A stretch of 64,000 bases of DNA, from assembly GCF_037975245.1 (NCBI RefSeq), contig NC_092561.1, forward strand, positions 8,246,001 to 8,310,000, in the 5' to 3' direction. Source of the stretch: Apostichopus japonicus (Eukaryota; Echinodermata; Holothuroidea; Aspidochirotida; Stichopodidae). Both the position numbers and the translations under genes were made by a program. This document shows, piece by piece, positions 24,816-37,872 of the stretch. Within the stretch, counting starts at the first letter, position 1, and every line of letters starts with the position of its first letter. The notes under the pieces are model-generated. The model did not search any database. It was not told the DNA's origin and worked only from the letters and a program-made list of their open reading frames with translations.

Positions 24816-24920
24816 GGGGGAGGGGAGGGTGGGGTAGGGTAGGGTAGGGGGTTGGGGAGAAGGGAGGGGAGGGAAAGGGAGGGGTAGGACGGGAGGGGAG
24901 GGGTAGGACGGGAGGGGGAG
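24816..24920. repeat. G-rich tract with quadruplex motif
   Basis: GGGGTAGGGTAGGGTAGGGG near 24832 and further GGGAGGGG runs satisfy the four-run G-quadruplex pattern on the plus strand. Confidence 0.7.
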
Positions 24921-27819
24921 GTGGCAGGAAAAAGGTGACCATGTATAAGATTATTTCCCTTTCAAGTCGTGCTGTAAAATATCTAATTTTAAATCTTTGC
25001 AGAAGCATTATAAGGCGGATGTGCTTTGAAGTTGCAACGGAGATATCTCAGATATATGTACATTATTCTATTTTTTAATTTCAAAGTATGACCCATCCTG
25101 AAACAAATGTGACAGCGTTGTAAAAGCTATTTCAAATGTGCAGCATGCAAAGTTGTTTGATGGTTATCAAACGTATATATACTGGTACATGTGATCCAAT
25201 CCATGTCATATTAAAATAACATTATCGTATGTGTTTGTCCTGTTGGCGTTCCATGAAAAGACATGTTTTCATAACTCTGGACCGCTCACCACTAACCCAC
25301 CCTCTGTACAGATCATTTTGTATGTCAAAGTCGAAGTCATTATCCTTATGCCTGTCGGAAGAGAAAATATTGCCATAACCCATATATATGACATGACACG
25401 TCATCGTGAATTTGAAGGGATTATATATGCAATGGGAAATTTGAAATCTAAAACGAAATCAAAAACTAATACTATACGCATCCTGTTGAAATTTGCAATC
25501 GATTCCTTCGCAGTGTGTTTGAAGACCGATCGTTGACATTTGTCATAATTCTTATATACCGTCAGTGAATTTGAAGAAACTCCATGGATGCTCAGAAATG
25601 ACGTCACTCTTTCCACCAACCACAAATAAATCATACCCCTGGAAAGTATATTCTTTCGGGCATAACAACCGAGGGACTAGAGTTTTACATATGCACAGCT
25701 GTCTGACGTGATGCTACTTGTCAAAAAAAACAAGAAAAAAAAAATACGTTGAACATGACACTGAATATAAATATGTAAATACTTGAATAAGGAACTTGTC
25801 AACATTTTGACAGGTAATTTGGGAGATAATAAAGAGTATTTCAAAGCAATAAATCAATCTCAGATTTACAAAATAAATATTTAAAATGTAAGACCTTAAA
25901 AAAAAATCTAAGATTTAAGACAAATATGGCAAATCACATGCAGTGCTTCTGAAACAAGCACATTGATGCAAGTAACTAACTTCATATGGGGGGGGGGGGG
26001 GGGAGAGGTTGGGGATGTAAAACGTGAATGCATGCATGATATTTCTTAAGTACAGAGAACAAATGGATTAGGTGTCAAGGATAAATCAACGAGAAGATTA
26101 TAATAGCCTAAGTAAAGCTTTTAAAGACCATTTGCCCAGATGACATCACAGACCCCCTACTATGTTCCAACTTCCTAGAGTAGATGAAGGTATAGCCAGT
26201 CAAAATAGGTTATATTGAATCAACATATCTCGAGTTAGGGGCATGATATTGAGATGGGATTTTCAACTAGTAGTGTGGAATATTTTTCTCTTCAATGTAA
26301 GTTTCACATTTATTGTCACCAGACAACTGTTTTAAATTCCTCACTTATTAGGTTTGAGGGAATTTGTCATTTTGTTGCAAATTGATTACATATTTAACTG
26401 AACAAGTAAATGCCATATATACGGTCATTCAATTCCGATAAAGATAATAACGATATAGACGTCAGTGCTGGGCAGAGTTACAGGAAACGGAAAAGGGTTG
26501 TTATAAGATAAAAATCCAGTCAGGATCACATGTAATGGCAAGAAGGAATAATTTCAAACAGCAGCAGCCGAGGATCTGAGAGGCTGCGTCACGGGAAAGA
26601 GCACTCGAGCCACGTAGAACTGTTCGTTATACAGCAAGTTCAGCCGACCGTAACCGCACCTTGGTATTTAGCATGGCGTGGCTTGACAATAAAGGAATCC
26701 GGCCACATACTTAGAATGGTAAACATGGTATACAGACACAAACAAATTGACTTTGCATAACAATATACACTTGTCATAGTGTACGTACGTGTATATATGT
26801 TCGGAGGAAACAGCGGGAGCAAATCGTGTTCCTAACATGATGATGCCACAAAACGTCATGAGATTAGGAACATTTTTCGGGCGAACGAACTTTTCAAGCC
26901 CCGAAGAGAGTAAATTAATTCTGAACTTTCGACTGGAAAAAGCAAGTTTTTAACTGGCAGAATAGTTGATATGTGTTCTAGAGAACATGCTTAGATGGAT
27001 CCCATAGAAGATGGGACGTCGAAATTTTCGTGTCATGGCCACTTTAACCACTTGACCACAACGCCCCCAACATTTATGATAAGTTGAACGAACATTCAGG
27101 TTTGACTTCTAGGAAGCTCTTGCGGAGAAGATTTTATTACGGCTGTTATACGTTTTGAGAACTGTTTGACCACTTTTTGACCAAGAATACGTTTTCTATA
27201 ATATTTTCACGAATTTTTTTATGATTTGTTATATTATTTCGTAAACTTTGTTAATTCATGTGTTTTATTTGCAAGCCTTGGTATATATATAGAGAGTATT
27301 AACATTTTTATGAAAGAAACCTGTCAAAGTTACTTTTCTTTGAAATCAAATTGTCAAGGGCGTAAAACACCGTTAGTAATTCAATAACTTTAATTACATC
27401 AAAGAACCCAAACCTGTTCCAATATCCTTACTTAATGGTGACAGATCTACCTTCACTCCAACCAAAGCTCATTTTTGCAGATATCGTGTTTTTGAATTAA
27501 GGTCTCCTCACCCCCCCCCCACCCACCCTCCCTCCCCTCCAATCACCATCTTTGGTATATGTAATAGATTGGTAATAACATATACTAAGATTATTGATCT
27601 GTATACAACACCTAATTGTATTCTGGTCATTTGATTGGTCAATTGCTCGTTGATTGCATGCAAAATCCGCTCTATTCCACTCTATGAAATAGAACCATGG
27701 GTTATTCTTTTTTGGTAGCACTTTTTTTCAATGGTAAGAGAGCAAAGAAACCTGTCTGTTCAAAACAATCTGTTGCATGAGTGCATTTTACCCATCTTAA
27801 TATAATATGTTGCATAAAA
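24921..27819. other. No gene seen
   Basis: AT-rich intergenic DNA; a G run at about 25987-26003. Short frames only. Confidence 0.5.
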
Positions 27820-27973
27820 CAAATAATGAATGGTTTCCATTCGTGCAATAGTGCAAATTCGTTGAAAGATGTAATTTGTTCCATTCAACTCGGCCGCACC
27901 TCGTTGAATGGAACATTCCATCTTTCAACTCATGAAATATTTGCACTATTGCACTCATAACCATTCATTATTT
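27820..27973. repeat. Foldback hairpin, about 70-bp arms
   Basis: ATAATGAATGG...GTGCAATAGTGCAAAT...GTTGAAAGAT...TTCCATTCAAC is mirrored after a 13-base CGGCCG-containing centre, with mismatches mainly in the middle of each arm. Confidence 0.85.
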
Positions 27974-28128
27974 ACAAATACTTACCACGTATGACTTCAT
28001 TCAAGCTATACTGTTTATATATACTGTCGGACTTTTTTACCTCTGTTGACCTTCATCACCCCCCCCCCCCCAAATAAAACATATAGTTTTCAGGCGCGTA
28101 TCCAGGGGGCGTTGGGGGCGTGCGCCCC

Positions 28129-28250
28129 CCGGGTAAGAAAAAGAGGAGAGAAAAAAAAGAGAAGAAAAAAGGGGGAAAAGAGGAGGAAGGAGAGGAAGGA
28201 AGGGAAAAGAAAAAGAAGAAAGAGAGAAAAAGGAGGGAGAAGAAGAGAAA
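28129..28250. repeat. Purine-only tract
   Basis: About 120 bases almost all A and G, a candidate triplex-forming stretch; Lys/Arg/Glu-rich frames here are artefacts. Confidence 0.85.
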
Positions 28251-29388
28251 CGCCAAGACACCGGGAAGAGAAAGAGGAACAGTCATAATTACGGCGCTGA
28301 TCCCTATTATATACACAGGGAAGCCAGTGTCAGATCGAGGATTACGGAGGGGACGTGCGTCTCACCCTACCCCTTACACCGACAACTCCATTTTTGACGT
28401 TCCCATTTTTCCTCTCTCACTAATGTATATATATATACTATACATGGTCTATCATAACGCGTGTGTGTGTGTATGGATGCCTTAAACAATTGTACATTTA
28501 TGCTATGACACCAACTGTGGCTGGTCTCGAACTCGACCGAGTCGTAGGGGAACATGACGCATTTCGGTGTTAGACCAGGATCTATATGCGAACTGCACTA
28601 GACCTATGTCCTTCGATGCAACACTGCCATCCAGAGATAAAATGTTATACACTCCGACCTGAATGCTAATTGTTACCCCAAATCTAGTACCGTAACTCTT
28701 ACAATGAAACTAAAAATAAATTCCGCATGCGATTGGAGAATTAAGCACATCTCCTGTGAATATCATGTAGTGGATCCAAGGGCCGGGGGGGGGGGACGGA
28801 CGCACCCATCACTTCTTGAGATTGTTCCCATCTGCATGAAAACGCGCGCCCCACAGCCCCTACGCCCACCCCTCTAATCGCTTCCCGATGACTTACGCAA
28901 CTTAATTAATTACCTTCGCCCGTAGTACCAAGACCTTGACAAAATCCGGTAACACACCACTTCATCGATAACAAGACTAATGATCGGGTTGTGTTTTAGT
29001 GACGTCTAGAGGTCGTGCACTGACCTACGTGGAGTGTGACCACTCCCGATTTTGCAATTTCCCAAGATCAGGCCACGAAAAATCCCAGGAAATCCCAAGG
29101 ACACTGTACTGTATGGATATCTAGCAATATCTAGCGATATCTAGGGATAAAAAACCCAAGATCTTCCCTAAACTGAAGACAGATAGAGAATCGAACCCTT
29201 CAGTGTGTACTGAACTTGAAACTGTGCGTCTTTCAAAATGAAAAGAATGTGGGGCATTGCACAATAAACAGAACAAAGTTATTTATTTCAGTCTCATTTC
29301 AATTATTCGAATTTGTTAAGCAAACAGCAGATATCACATCATATCAGTGAGCATAAAAATGGCGTTCCAGAATGAACAGCCTCCAAAG

Positions 29389-29943
29389 CATGGGCGCATA
29401 TCCTGGTGGGGGACAGCGGGACGCGCCCCCACCATTTTTTCAGTAGTGGGGACATGATATACCGTGTGCCCACCAATTTGTCTTGACGAATAGCTGCATT
29501 TCAAGTTCCCCAGCATTGAACTTTGGCGCAGTTCTCCAGCATTGTGCAAATGACATGCAGCAGTTCTCATTTTATTATATTTTATCCACAGTTGTTAAAT
29601 ATAGGACGAAAATCGCATTTGCGGCAGTCTATAATTGTTTCCTGGGAGAGGACCCCAGACCCATCGTATATACAAAAGTCTACTTGGATTGTTTGTCCCT
29701 GATTTTTTCTGCAGACAGCCATGTATTTACCCAAACTAAATTTTTAAGCCATGAAATCTAAAACTTAAGGAGGTTTGGGAGCATCATTAGGTTTGGGAAG
29801 TGTTATTTCCGGCGATCTGGGAGGTTGTATTTGCCAAAAAAAAAATCGTACGCTGCGCGCGAACCCATGGTCGCGCTCCGCTTAGATAGTATCAGAGAAC
29901 AGACACGCGTCCCCACCATTATCCAAGACTGATCTGCGCCCAT
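29389..29943 (+). mobile_element. Core-bearing MITE, ATGGGCGCA ends
   Basis: Ends ATGGGCGCA and TGCGCCCAT, with the core at about 29797-29890. Flanks are similar but give no clean TSD. Confidence 0.6.
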
Positions 29944-30686
29944 CCTCAAAACTGTCGATGTGTGTAGTGTTCGGTTTCGGAAATATCTGGTAGTTTGTTT
30001 ATTTCCTTTAACGAAGTAGCCGTTATAAGAGGTTTTATTATTTGTACACCAATAAATTAACAGTCTGAATTTTCGAAAATTCCCTGACCAACATTCTTCA
30101 TTATACTTCCCTCTACTCGTGCAATTTTGACCGGTCTGTTAGGGGTTGAAGGAGGTTTATCTATATTGGTTGTCCATAGATGAAATTTGGGCAACATAAT
30201 GGTTATGTTTTGAAGTGAATTTATTCACGAGAAATGTGAATTTTCAAATCCTGAACAAATAATGGGCTTAAAACCTTGAAAAGTGGAGCTGACGGGTATT
30301 GTGGACGCGACGTAGAATCACCTACAAATGCAATGATCCATAGGACATGCAATGAGGTCGAACATGATGTGTGACCGGTGACAATCTTCAAAAAGGTTAT
30401 AGATGGAAAAAAAACTATTTGGAAATATCAAGTTCTCAGGCAAAAGTGTACATCTGATTGGTCATTTTCAAGCCCGAGAAGTGCCATTTCCGGTGATCTG
30501 GGGGGTATCAAAACCAGAAATTTTCTTGTACGCTGCGCGCCAACCGATGGTGGCGCTCCGCTTAGATAGTAATTCGCGCCCCCGGGTTAGAAAATCCTGG
30601 ATACGCCCCTGGTTTTCTATCACACTAATGTGGAGCAACTTGAGGGCGTATAATGAAACAGTTCATTGAAGAAGTTAAGCTAATTC

Positions 30687-30997
30687 CAGGCGCATAGCCA
30701 GGAATTTGCCAAGGGAGGGGCGAACCTGTAGGCAATCTATCAGAGCCGTATATATTGCTCTTCGAACTATCTAAGCGTAGGGCCACTATCAGTTGGCGCG
30801 AAGCTCACAAGAAAATTTTGCCCGAAAATACCTCCCAGATCGCTGGAAATGGCACTTCCCAGGCCTTGCGGTAAGTTGCATCTAGGCATTTTCTATTTTG
30901 AAATTACTAGCGATATCATAAAAAACATACCCAAAAAATATGCTCAAGGGGTGGGGGCGGTCGCCCCCCTTCGCCCCCTCCCTTGGCTACTCGCCTG
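30687..30997 (-). mobile_element. MITE with CAGGCGC ends, reverse orientation
   Basis: Same family as 19565-19865, reversed. Ends CAGGCGCATAGCCA and GGCTACTCGCCTG; flanks GCTAATTC and GATTATTC match at 6 of 8. Core at about 30766-30860. Confidence 0.75.
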
Positions 30998-33900
30998 GAT
31001 TATTCCAGACTGGTGAAAATATCAAACAATTCATCAACATGGAGCTTTAGGAGAATACTTAAGAATTTAAAGGAATTAAAGGCTACAAAAAAATACGACA
31101 TTGAGATTGATAGGTATTGTAAAGACAAAGGTTAAGAAAGAATTAAATAAATCAAATGTCGAAGGAGTTGGAAAAAAACATAACAAAATGCTCTAATACT
31201 CCAAATTGGATAAAAGAAAAGAGCAACTCTATTTAAAAAGAAAAGAAAGATTTAAGAACTATAAATCTCACGGCTGGATTTTCTTAAATTGCACTTTGTG
31301 TTATTGTACAGAGTTGTTAGATTAAAATATATGAAATTGCTACTACAATGATAAATATTCTTCGCGATCCATCTCATATCATTTCGTGCAGATTTATTGA
31401 CTTTATTTTTTTTTAAAAAACGATTATGTTTGCTTACTGAGAATATTTAAAAATTCGAGTCTTAAGTTTTTTTTTACTAGTTTTTTTTTTATCGCCTACA
31501 CACATTTTCAAATTATTGTAAACCGCAGGCAAACATCAAAATCGGAAACTTTCAAAATGTCATTCATGGACTCATCTGTGATTCATTTCTTAATAGTTCT
31601 CGGATACAGCGAGGAAATAATTCCCTCGTGTTTTTATTTCTTGATGTTTCCTTAGTTTAATCGAACATCGCTTAGTACAATCTCTCTATATAGGTCAAGC
31701 AAAAGAGGATTTTGAAAGAGTTTTGTAACGATTATTTATTTTTTTTTAACAAATACAAGTTTAAATACTAAGGGGGAATGAAAGTGAGGTTATCTGATTG
31801 GCCAATCTTTATTTTTAATTCATAGATGTAACACACGATCTATTACAAGCAACTCATGCAAGTTTTTCAAAAACATATTTTTTTTATACAAATGTATATT
31901 ATTATGTTGACTTCTCTTCCTAAGAAAATTAGGCCGGGAAGAGCAACCTCATAACACTTGGAAATGGCTTTCGGGATAGGATTTCCCCTGTGGTGAAGGA
32001 ATCAGCCTAATTTAACTGTCAAATCAAGTGCCCACCTCACTCCGCTCATTATACCCCCCCCCCCTCCTCCAAACCCAGCTATACCACATTTATCCTTAAC
32101 TCACTATTAACCGATTTACACAACTATTTACAGGATTCTCTCTCTACTCATTCATCAATCATGTAATAAGTTTCCATATCGAAAGAAAGAAAATAAAATA
32201 ATAATTGAAGGCAGAAAGTCTCAGGTATTTTTTTTTTAAATGCAGGTTGATCCATTATTGTCTTAAGTATGACTGGACGACCATTTTAATGGACCCTAAT
32301 AACTCATAAAGCGGAAATAAACTGTGATTATCGGATACGTTTTATCGAATGAATAATTTATTAAGCAAGTCATTTCAGACGTCGTAAATAGTTTGGTGAT
32401 TTCTGTCGAGTTTTCACTAGCAGTGATAGCTAATTAAGATGTTGCTGCTTCAGGTTTTTGAGTGTTGGACGACGACGGCAGGGTTCGTATAGCCTACAAC
32501 ATATTAACCTGGTACTGCCAGTACTAATAAACCGCTCGCTCGGCCTGTCTTGTCTGGTTCATACGAATCAACAGAGGCTTGCGCTATAGGGGAAGTAACT
32601 CTTTATGCCTCTTGCTTGCTTTTATTAAACGCTCGCGTCTAGCAATGTGAGGATATACATATATACACACACATATATATGTATATATTTGTATTTATAT
32701 GTGATCTTAAACGGAGATAATAAGAATAATCAATAATATTTATGAAGGATTTGCATAAAAGATTGGATAATATTCATTGCTTTTGAACATAGACGGTGAC
32801 TATACGAAGAAACTGTATGTGAGTATAACCATTTTCTTTCAGAAAATATATGAAGTATATATATTTTATATGTATATATATATATATATAACATGATATG
32901 ATTGCATGTATCTTTGGGCACACTTTGTATATTATGTTTAGACATAAACTCGAATATACTTGGGTCAAGTGGTGAAGGTCTAGGCCAACATACGCAGTTC
33001 AAGTTAGCCTATATTGAGTATGTAAATTGTATGTAAATTGTATGTAAAGATAACACCGATTTAAGATATCTGAAAATATGACACGATTTCATAATTTATC
33101 GAGCCGGGAGCTTATGACGTTAACATTTACAAGTTGTTCTCATAAGGCTTGTATAGCGAAGACATGCGAGCACATGAGAACGCCGGGCTGATAGAGGGAT
33201 GAATAGAACGGGTTAAGTGTCGGCATGTGGGGGGGGGTGTCGGTATGTGGTGGGGGCGGCGGTGAGGTAATGTCGTCAAATGTAAATACTTTCATGTTGT
33301 CCTATAGAAGACATATTTGTACATCTTTAGTAGATGAATTGAAATGATAGTCTCGTCGATACATTTTTTTTAGTTAGTATTCATTTGTTTAATAAGTTTA
33401 CAACCAAGATACAAAGAGCCATCACACAAAGTTAATATGATATGACACAGTCAGATTACAAATTATCAAAGAGATAATTTGGATGTCGTATTTGACGATA
33501 AAAGCCTGGTCATTTATTGAAATAGTTTACCTCGTTACCATGAGAAACACGCACCGACAGCTTGCCACAACTACATGGTCCAGCTATAAGTTGCTGTTCG
33601 CGCGCACGGTTGAAAAGTACAGGCGCGTGTGTGGCATTTTTTTTTTTTCTATTTTCAATGCTATTACAAAAATTTTGACTTAAAATTAAACCTCAGAATC
33701 TGCCTTCATCCTCATTTTCATTGCCAGCAGTAAGCTCCTAGAAGCAGCAAACTCTTTACCACTTTTGGAGCAACTAATTATTTTAAACCAAAAATGTTTA
33801 CAAAACACCCTTCTCCTTAATTAATCCCCTTATCCAAGACCTCTTGCTTTAATACTTAACCTATAAAACCTACGCCAAAAATAATTTTAAAGTTCCCTAG

Positions 33901-35334
33901 ATACATTATAATTTTTAAACAGGGAGGAGGCATCAGCCCCTGGCAGAGGGTGCCCTTGTTTAGGAACCCGGTGGATAGAAGACTTGTGAGTCAAACCCCA
34001 GAAAGAATAGTCCTCTTTCGGGGAACAGCCCAGTAACCGGGAACTACTTTTTTGCTTACCGTATAAGGAACATCCCGGCAGGGTGTGTTTGCCAGGTCTG
34101 GAGCAACCTCCCATTATCTTTTTCTTTACTGAAGTAGTTATAACAGTACTCCCTAACGCTAAAGCATCCAAATTGTGTTTGTTGCTTGTCTTCCTCTCCA
34201 CTATCGATTTACAAATCTTCTATTGTCTGCTTAATTCAATAAAAATGTCTAATTAACCTGCAGTATAGCCGTGCCTTGTACGGCTCGATTAGGAGTGTTC
34301 TGACTAACTTTTCCTTGTTTTGTTGCTGCTACACGGTGTCGTTGTTATTGCTGTTTCGGTGACCAAACACTGCGTTCACATGGGATAACGCGCTCGATTG
34401 GCACGCACCTTATGGTTAACTGTGGGTCCCTCAAGTGTTGATCACTGGCGCGTTCACACGCGTTGTGTAACTCGGGATCTGATGACGAGCGCGTAATGAA
34501 CGATTCATTCCTCTCTCATCATTTCTATAGAAAATAAGACTTTAGATACATTGTGAGTTCCTTCGCGGAATCTCATGATGTAAGTTACTAAGGCACACTG
34601 AGGGTCGTATATAAACAACATAACTATGACAACGGGCGGGGCTTGCTATTCCTAGAGATAATTTTATTTGGCAAAAGCGCAGAACTTAATTATGAGAGAC
34701 ATTTATCCTTCAGCATGTCCAGCTCAGACCGTGATCTGATGATGAGCGCGTTATCCTACGTGAAAACAGCTAGCCCAACATCACAAGCTTGAGGGAACAT
34801 CGATATTATGAGAACATCCGTATACAGTTCTATGAAGGAATATTTAACCGATTATTTTGTTGTTTTAGCCACTGGGTTTCTTCTCTTTCAAGGTCCTATA
34901 TATACTAATTAGATATTGCACCTGTCCTTTTGGTTATAGTAAATTCTATTTTCGATCGTGACAAGAAACAAAAATCAGTGATGGCCTTGTCGTTGCCATT
35001 GCATGGCGAACATTTAATTTCATTTGCAAGTTCACATGGAATTCTTATAGTTCTTAATGTCTACACTTATGTTAATGTTCCAGAGTGAAATATACATTTC
35101 TTCATAAATTGTATATGTTAAAGTATAATCAACATGAACATTTTGTAATTCTTGGCAAGTTCACCATGCATGTATAGGGAGAGTTGATAGCTTTCAGAGT
35201 GGGTATTTTCACACAACGACACCGTAGCGTGAAATATGTATTTCGTTATCGAAGACAGTTTGTAATGGAACCGGAACGGACAGTTTCAAATTCATTTCCA
35301 AACTCATAGAGAAAGCAGTGGAAGCACTCAAAGA
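30998..35334. other. No gene seen
   Basis: Long AT-rich intergenic stretch, T runs, C run at 32048. A 104-aa minus frame at 33887-34201 has no recognisable domain. Confidence 0.5.
34372..34767. repeat. Inverted repeat bounded DNA, possible MITE
   Basis: GTTCACATGGGATAACGCGCTC at the left pairs with GAGCGCGTTATCCTACGTGA at the right with few mismatches; an internal GCGTTCACACGCG / GAGCGCGTAATGAACG pair lies between. No TSD found. Confidence 0.5.
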
Positions 35335-35844
35335 GAGCAGTGGACTTGTAATCTAAGGATTACAGGTTCGAGCCCTGGCCAGATCATTAGTAAGAGGTAA
35401 ATCGCATGAAGAGATGGTTAGGCAGTGGACTTGTAATCTAAGGATTACAGGTTCGAGCCCTGGCCAGATCATTAGTAAGAGGTAAATCGTATGAAGAGAT
35501 GGTTAGGCAGTGGACTTGTGATCCAAGGATTACAGGTTCGAGCCCTGGCCAGATCATTAGTAAGAGGTAAATCGCATGAAGAGATGGTTAGGCAGTGGAC
35601 TTGTAATCTAAGGATTACAGGTTCGAGCCCTGGCCAGATCATTAGTAAGAGGTAAATCGTATGAAGAGATGGTTAGGCAGTGGACTTGTGATCCAAGGAT
35701 TACAGGTCCGAGCCCTGGCCAGATCATTAGTAAGAGGTAAATCGCATGAAGAGATGGTTAGGCTGTGGACTTGTAATCTAAGGATTACAGGTTCGAGCCC
35801 TGGCCAGATCATTAGTAAGAAGTAAATCGTATGAAGAGATGGTT
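35335..35844 (+). repeat. Six tandem 85-bp units derived from a tRNA
   Basis: Period exactly 85 (TGGACTTGT at 35341, 35426, 35511, 35596, 35681, 35766). Each unit has GGTTCGAGCCC, a match to the pol III B box (GGTCCGAGCCC in unit 5), and a near A box TGGTTAGGCAG. The stretch GGACTTGTAATC resembles the anticodon arm of tRNA-Ser/Leu/Thr. No acceptor stem pairs, so they are not functional tRNAs as read. Confidence 0.8.
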
Positions 35845-37110
35845 TGGATTGACATTCTCAAAGAGGAGACTTGGTCAAGTCAAAGAATGCATATCACAGC
35901 TCATTCATATTGTTATCTTTTCTTAAATTTATTATTTTCTTATACATATTTTTGCAGCAGGATTTGAAAGTGAAAATACTTTGTGTCCTAGAATCATTTA
36001 CAGTGGGCTCTGCATTAGGATTTTGTTGTATGCCTGTTCGTCTCTCCACCTTTCTGCAAGTATATATGTGTCTGTATGTGGTTACAAAAGTCTCATTGTC
36101 AACTCTTAAACAATGGCTGAATTAGATCATATTCCATTTGGGTTATAGGATAGTTTTGACGAACATCATTTATAAACATGAAGACTTCAATAAGTCCAAT
36201 ACTTATCCTGATTCGGTAACATTTTTTCGGTAACATTTTTCTTATTTATCATATGTATTTCATTGTTTTTTATTAGCAGAATTCGATTTATTTTGTATTA
36301 CCAACGTACAGTAGAAAACGAAAAACCAAGCGCTTGATTTTTTAACCACCCCCTCCCCCCCCCCCCCCCAAAAAAAAATTCAAGATTCGTAAGAATATTT
36401 AGTTTAGGATTTTCGTTTGAGAAATGTCGTTAACTGTTTATTACTGAGATACATTATATCAGTTTCCAGTTTATTCTTTTCTTACCAATAACTTGAATCT
36501 TATTAAATTTTTGTTTCCTATTGGGGGTTGGCTTTGACGATAGGTTTTCCTCCCCACGTCACACAAGACTAACCACGTATACACAGTCAAGCTTTCACGT
36601 GTAAAGCGGTCAGGGTAGGTTATTATGTGGAAGTGCATCCATCATCCACGCATCAATTCCCTCCTACAAAACAAACTCACTTAAATTGTTTTCCCATGCA
36701 TTTGTGTGAACTTTACGTAGGCCTATTGGACAAGAACAGCTGCGCGCATTTATTGATTAGAATCGTTTTCCCAGTTGTTTTATGTCAGGCGTTAACCTAA
36801 AGAGCCTTATTACAGAGAAAATAACCGTTTGTGCAGTAGCATTGAACAACAACTACATATACAGTTACCCGCTATCCCCGCCCGTCCTCCATCCCCACCA
36901 CCACCTACAATCTGTAATTAGGTTCAATATTCGAAGCTCATACGTGACCCTGTTTTATACCTACAAAACTAAATTTGAGTCCTATGAAAGCACATGCTTG
37001 TCATTTTTTGACGTCAAACTATATAAGGAAAATATGCGTATATGAGACCTTCTTGACTAGGCTCTTACCCTCCCCTAACGAACCCATTCCATCCCGCCCC
37101 CTCCCCGATA
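35845..37110. other. No gene seen
   Basis: AT-rich; C/A run at 36350-36378. Short frames only. Confidence 0.5.
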
Positions 37111-37175
37111 ACAAGTGGAGGTATATTACTACGTCATTCGAAAGCACGCAGGGCGATAATCGAACTCGGGAAACT

Positions 37176-37220
<45 letters not shown>

Positions 37221-37224
<4 letters not shown>

Positions 37225-37371
37225 ATACTAGATGAGACTAGTGGAACACTAGTAGTTGTAACTCGGAGTTTCACGCTTTGTAGCGATCTTCAGACAACCT
37301 GAAGATCGCTACAAAGCGTGAAACTCCGAGTTACAACTACTAGTGTTCCACTAGTCTCATCTAGTATCAAC
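37221..37371. repeat. Perfect palindrome, 73-bp arms, 5-base loop
   Basis: GTTGATACTAGATGAGACTA to GTAGCGATCTTCAG, loop ACAAC, then the exact reverse complement. Flanking AT on both sides extends the symmetry. Confidence 0.95.
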
Positions 37372-37436
37372 ATATATTCCGCTCTGTCCAATGGACATAG
37401 AGCACTCTGCGCCAAGATAGACGCCAACCTACTCTA

Positions 37437-37591
<155 letters not shown>

Positions 37592-37640
37592 ATGGAGGTA
37601 AACGACAAAGGCAAATGAATATATAAAAATGAAAATTCGT

Positions 37641-37707
37641 AATGAGTTGGAAAATCAAGAACAGTGAAAAAACTTTCAGCCTCCACCGGGATTCGAACCA
37701 CGGGCCT

Positions 37708-37710
<3 letters not shown>
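37641..37710 (-). repeat. SINE-like fragment with B-box, copy 1
   Basis: On the minus strand GGGAGGCCCGTGGTTCGAAT then a GGAGGCTG and AATCAAGAACAG-like tail; matches 63819-63895. Abuts a (TA)n array. Confidence 0.7.

Positions 37711-37801
<91 letters not shown>
37711..37801. repeat. (TA)n array
   Basis: About 90 bp of TA. Confidence 0.97.
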
Positions 37802-37805
<4 letters not shown>

Positions 37806-37872
37806 GTGCCAGTTTCCCGAGTCCGATTAACGCCTTGCGTGCTTTCGAATGACGTAGTAATATACCTCCATA

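Larger units (their letters stand above)
28091..30611 (+). mobile_element. Possible 2.5-kb element, CAGGCGCGTATCCAG ends, 5-bp TSD
   Basis: Ends CAGGCGCGTATCCAG and CTGGATACGCCCCTG (14 of 15 paired, allowing for the C/G change), flanked by GTTTT on both sides. Core module near the right end (30476-30571). The TSD is low-complexity, so the two ends may belong to different copies. No transposase frame. Confidence 0.45.

Noticed and set aside
28037-28485. Arg/Lys/Glu-rich plus frame and Ser/Phe/Leu-rich minus frames
   Set aside because: Both come from the purine tract.
33887-34201. 104-aa minus-strand frame
   Set aside because: No domain, no splice context, low-complexity flanks.
35335-35844. 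Cluster of functional tRNA genes
   Set aside because: No 7-bp acceptor stem can be formed and the anticodon stem has a mismatch; tRNA-derived repeat preferred.
35335-35844. CRISPR array
   Set aside because: Whole 85-bp units repeat with no unique spacers, in a eukaryotic context.
37221-37260. Hammerhead ribozyme at the palindrome
   Set aside because: CTAGATGAGACTAGTG resembles the CTGATGA core but has an extra base and lacks the GAAA element.
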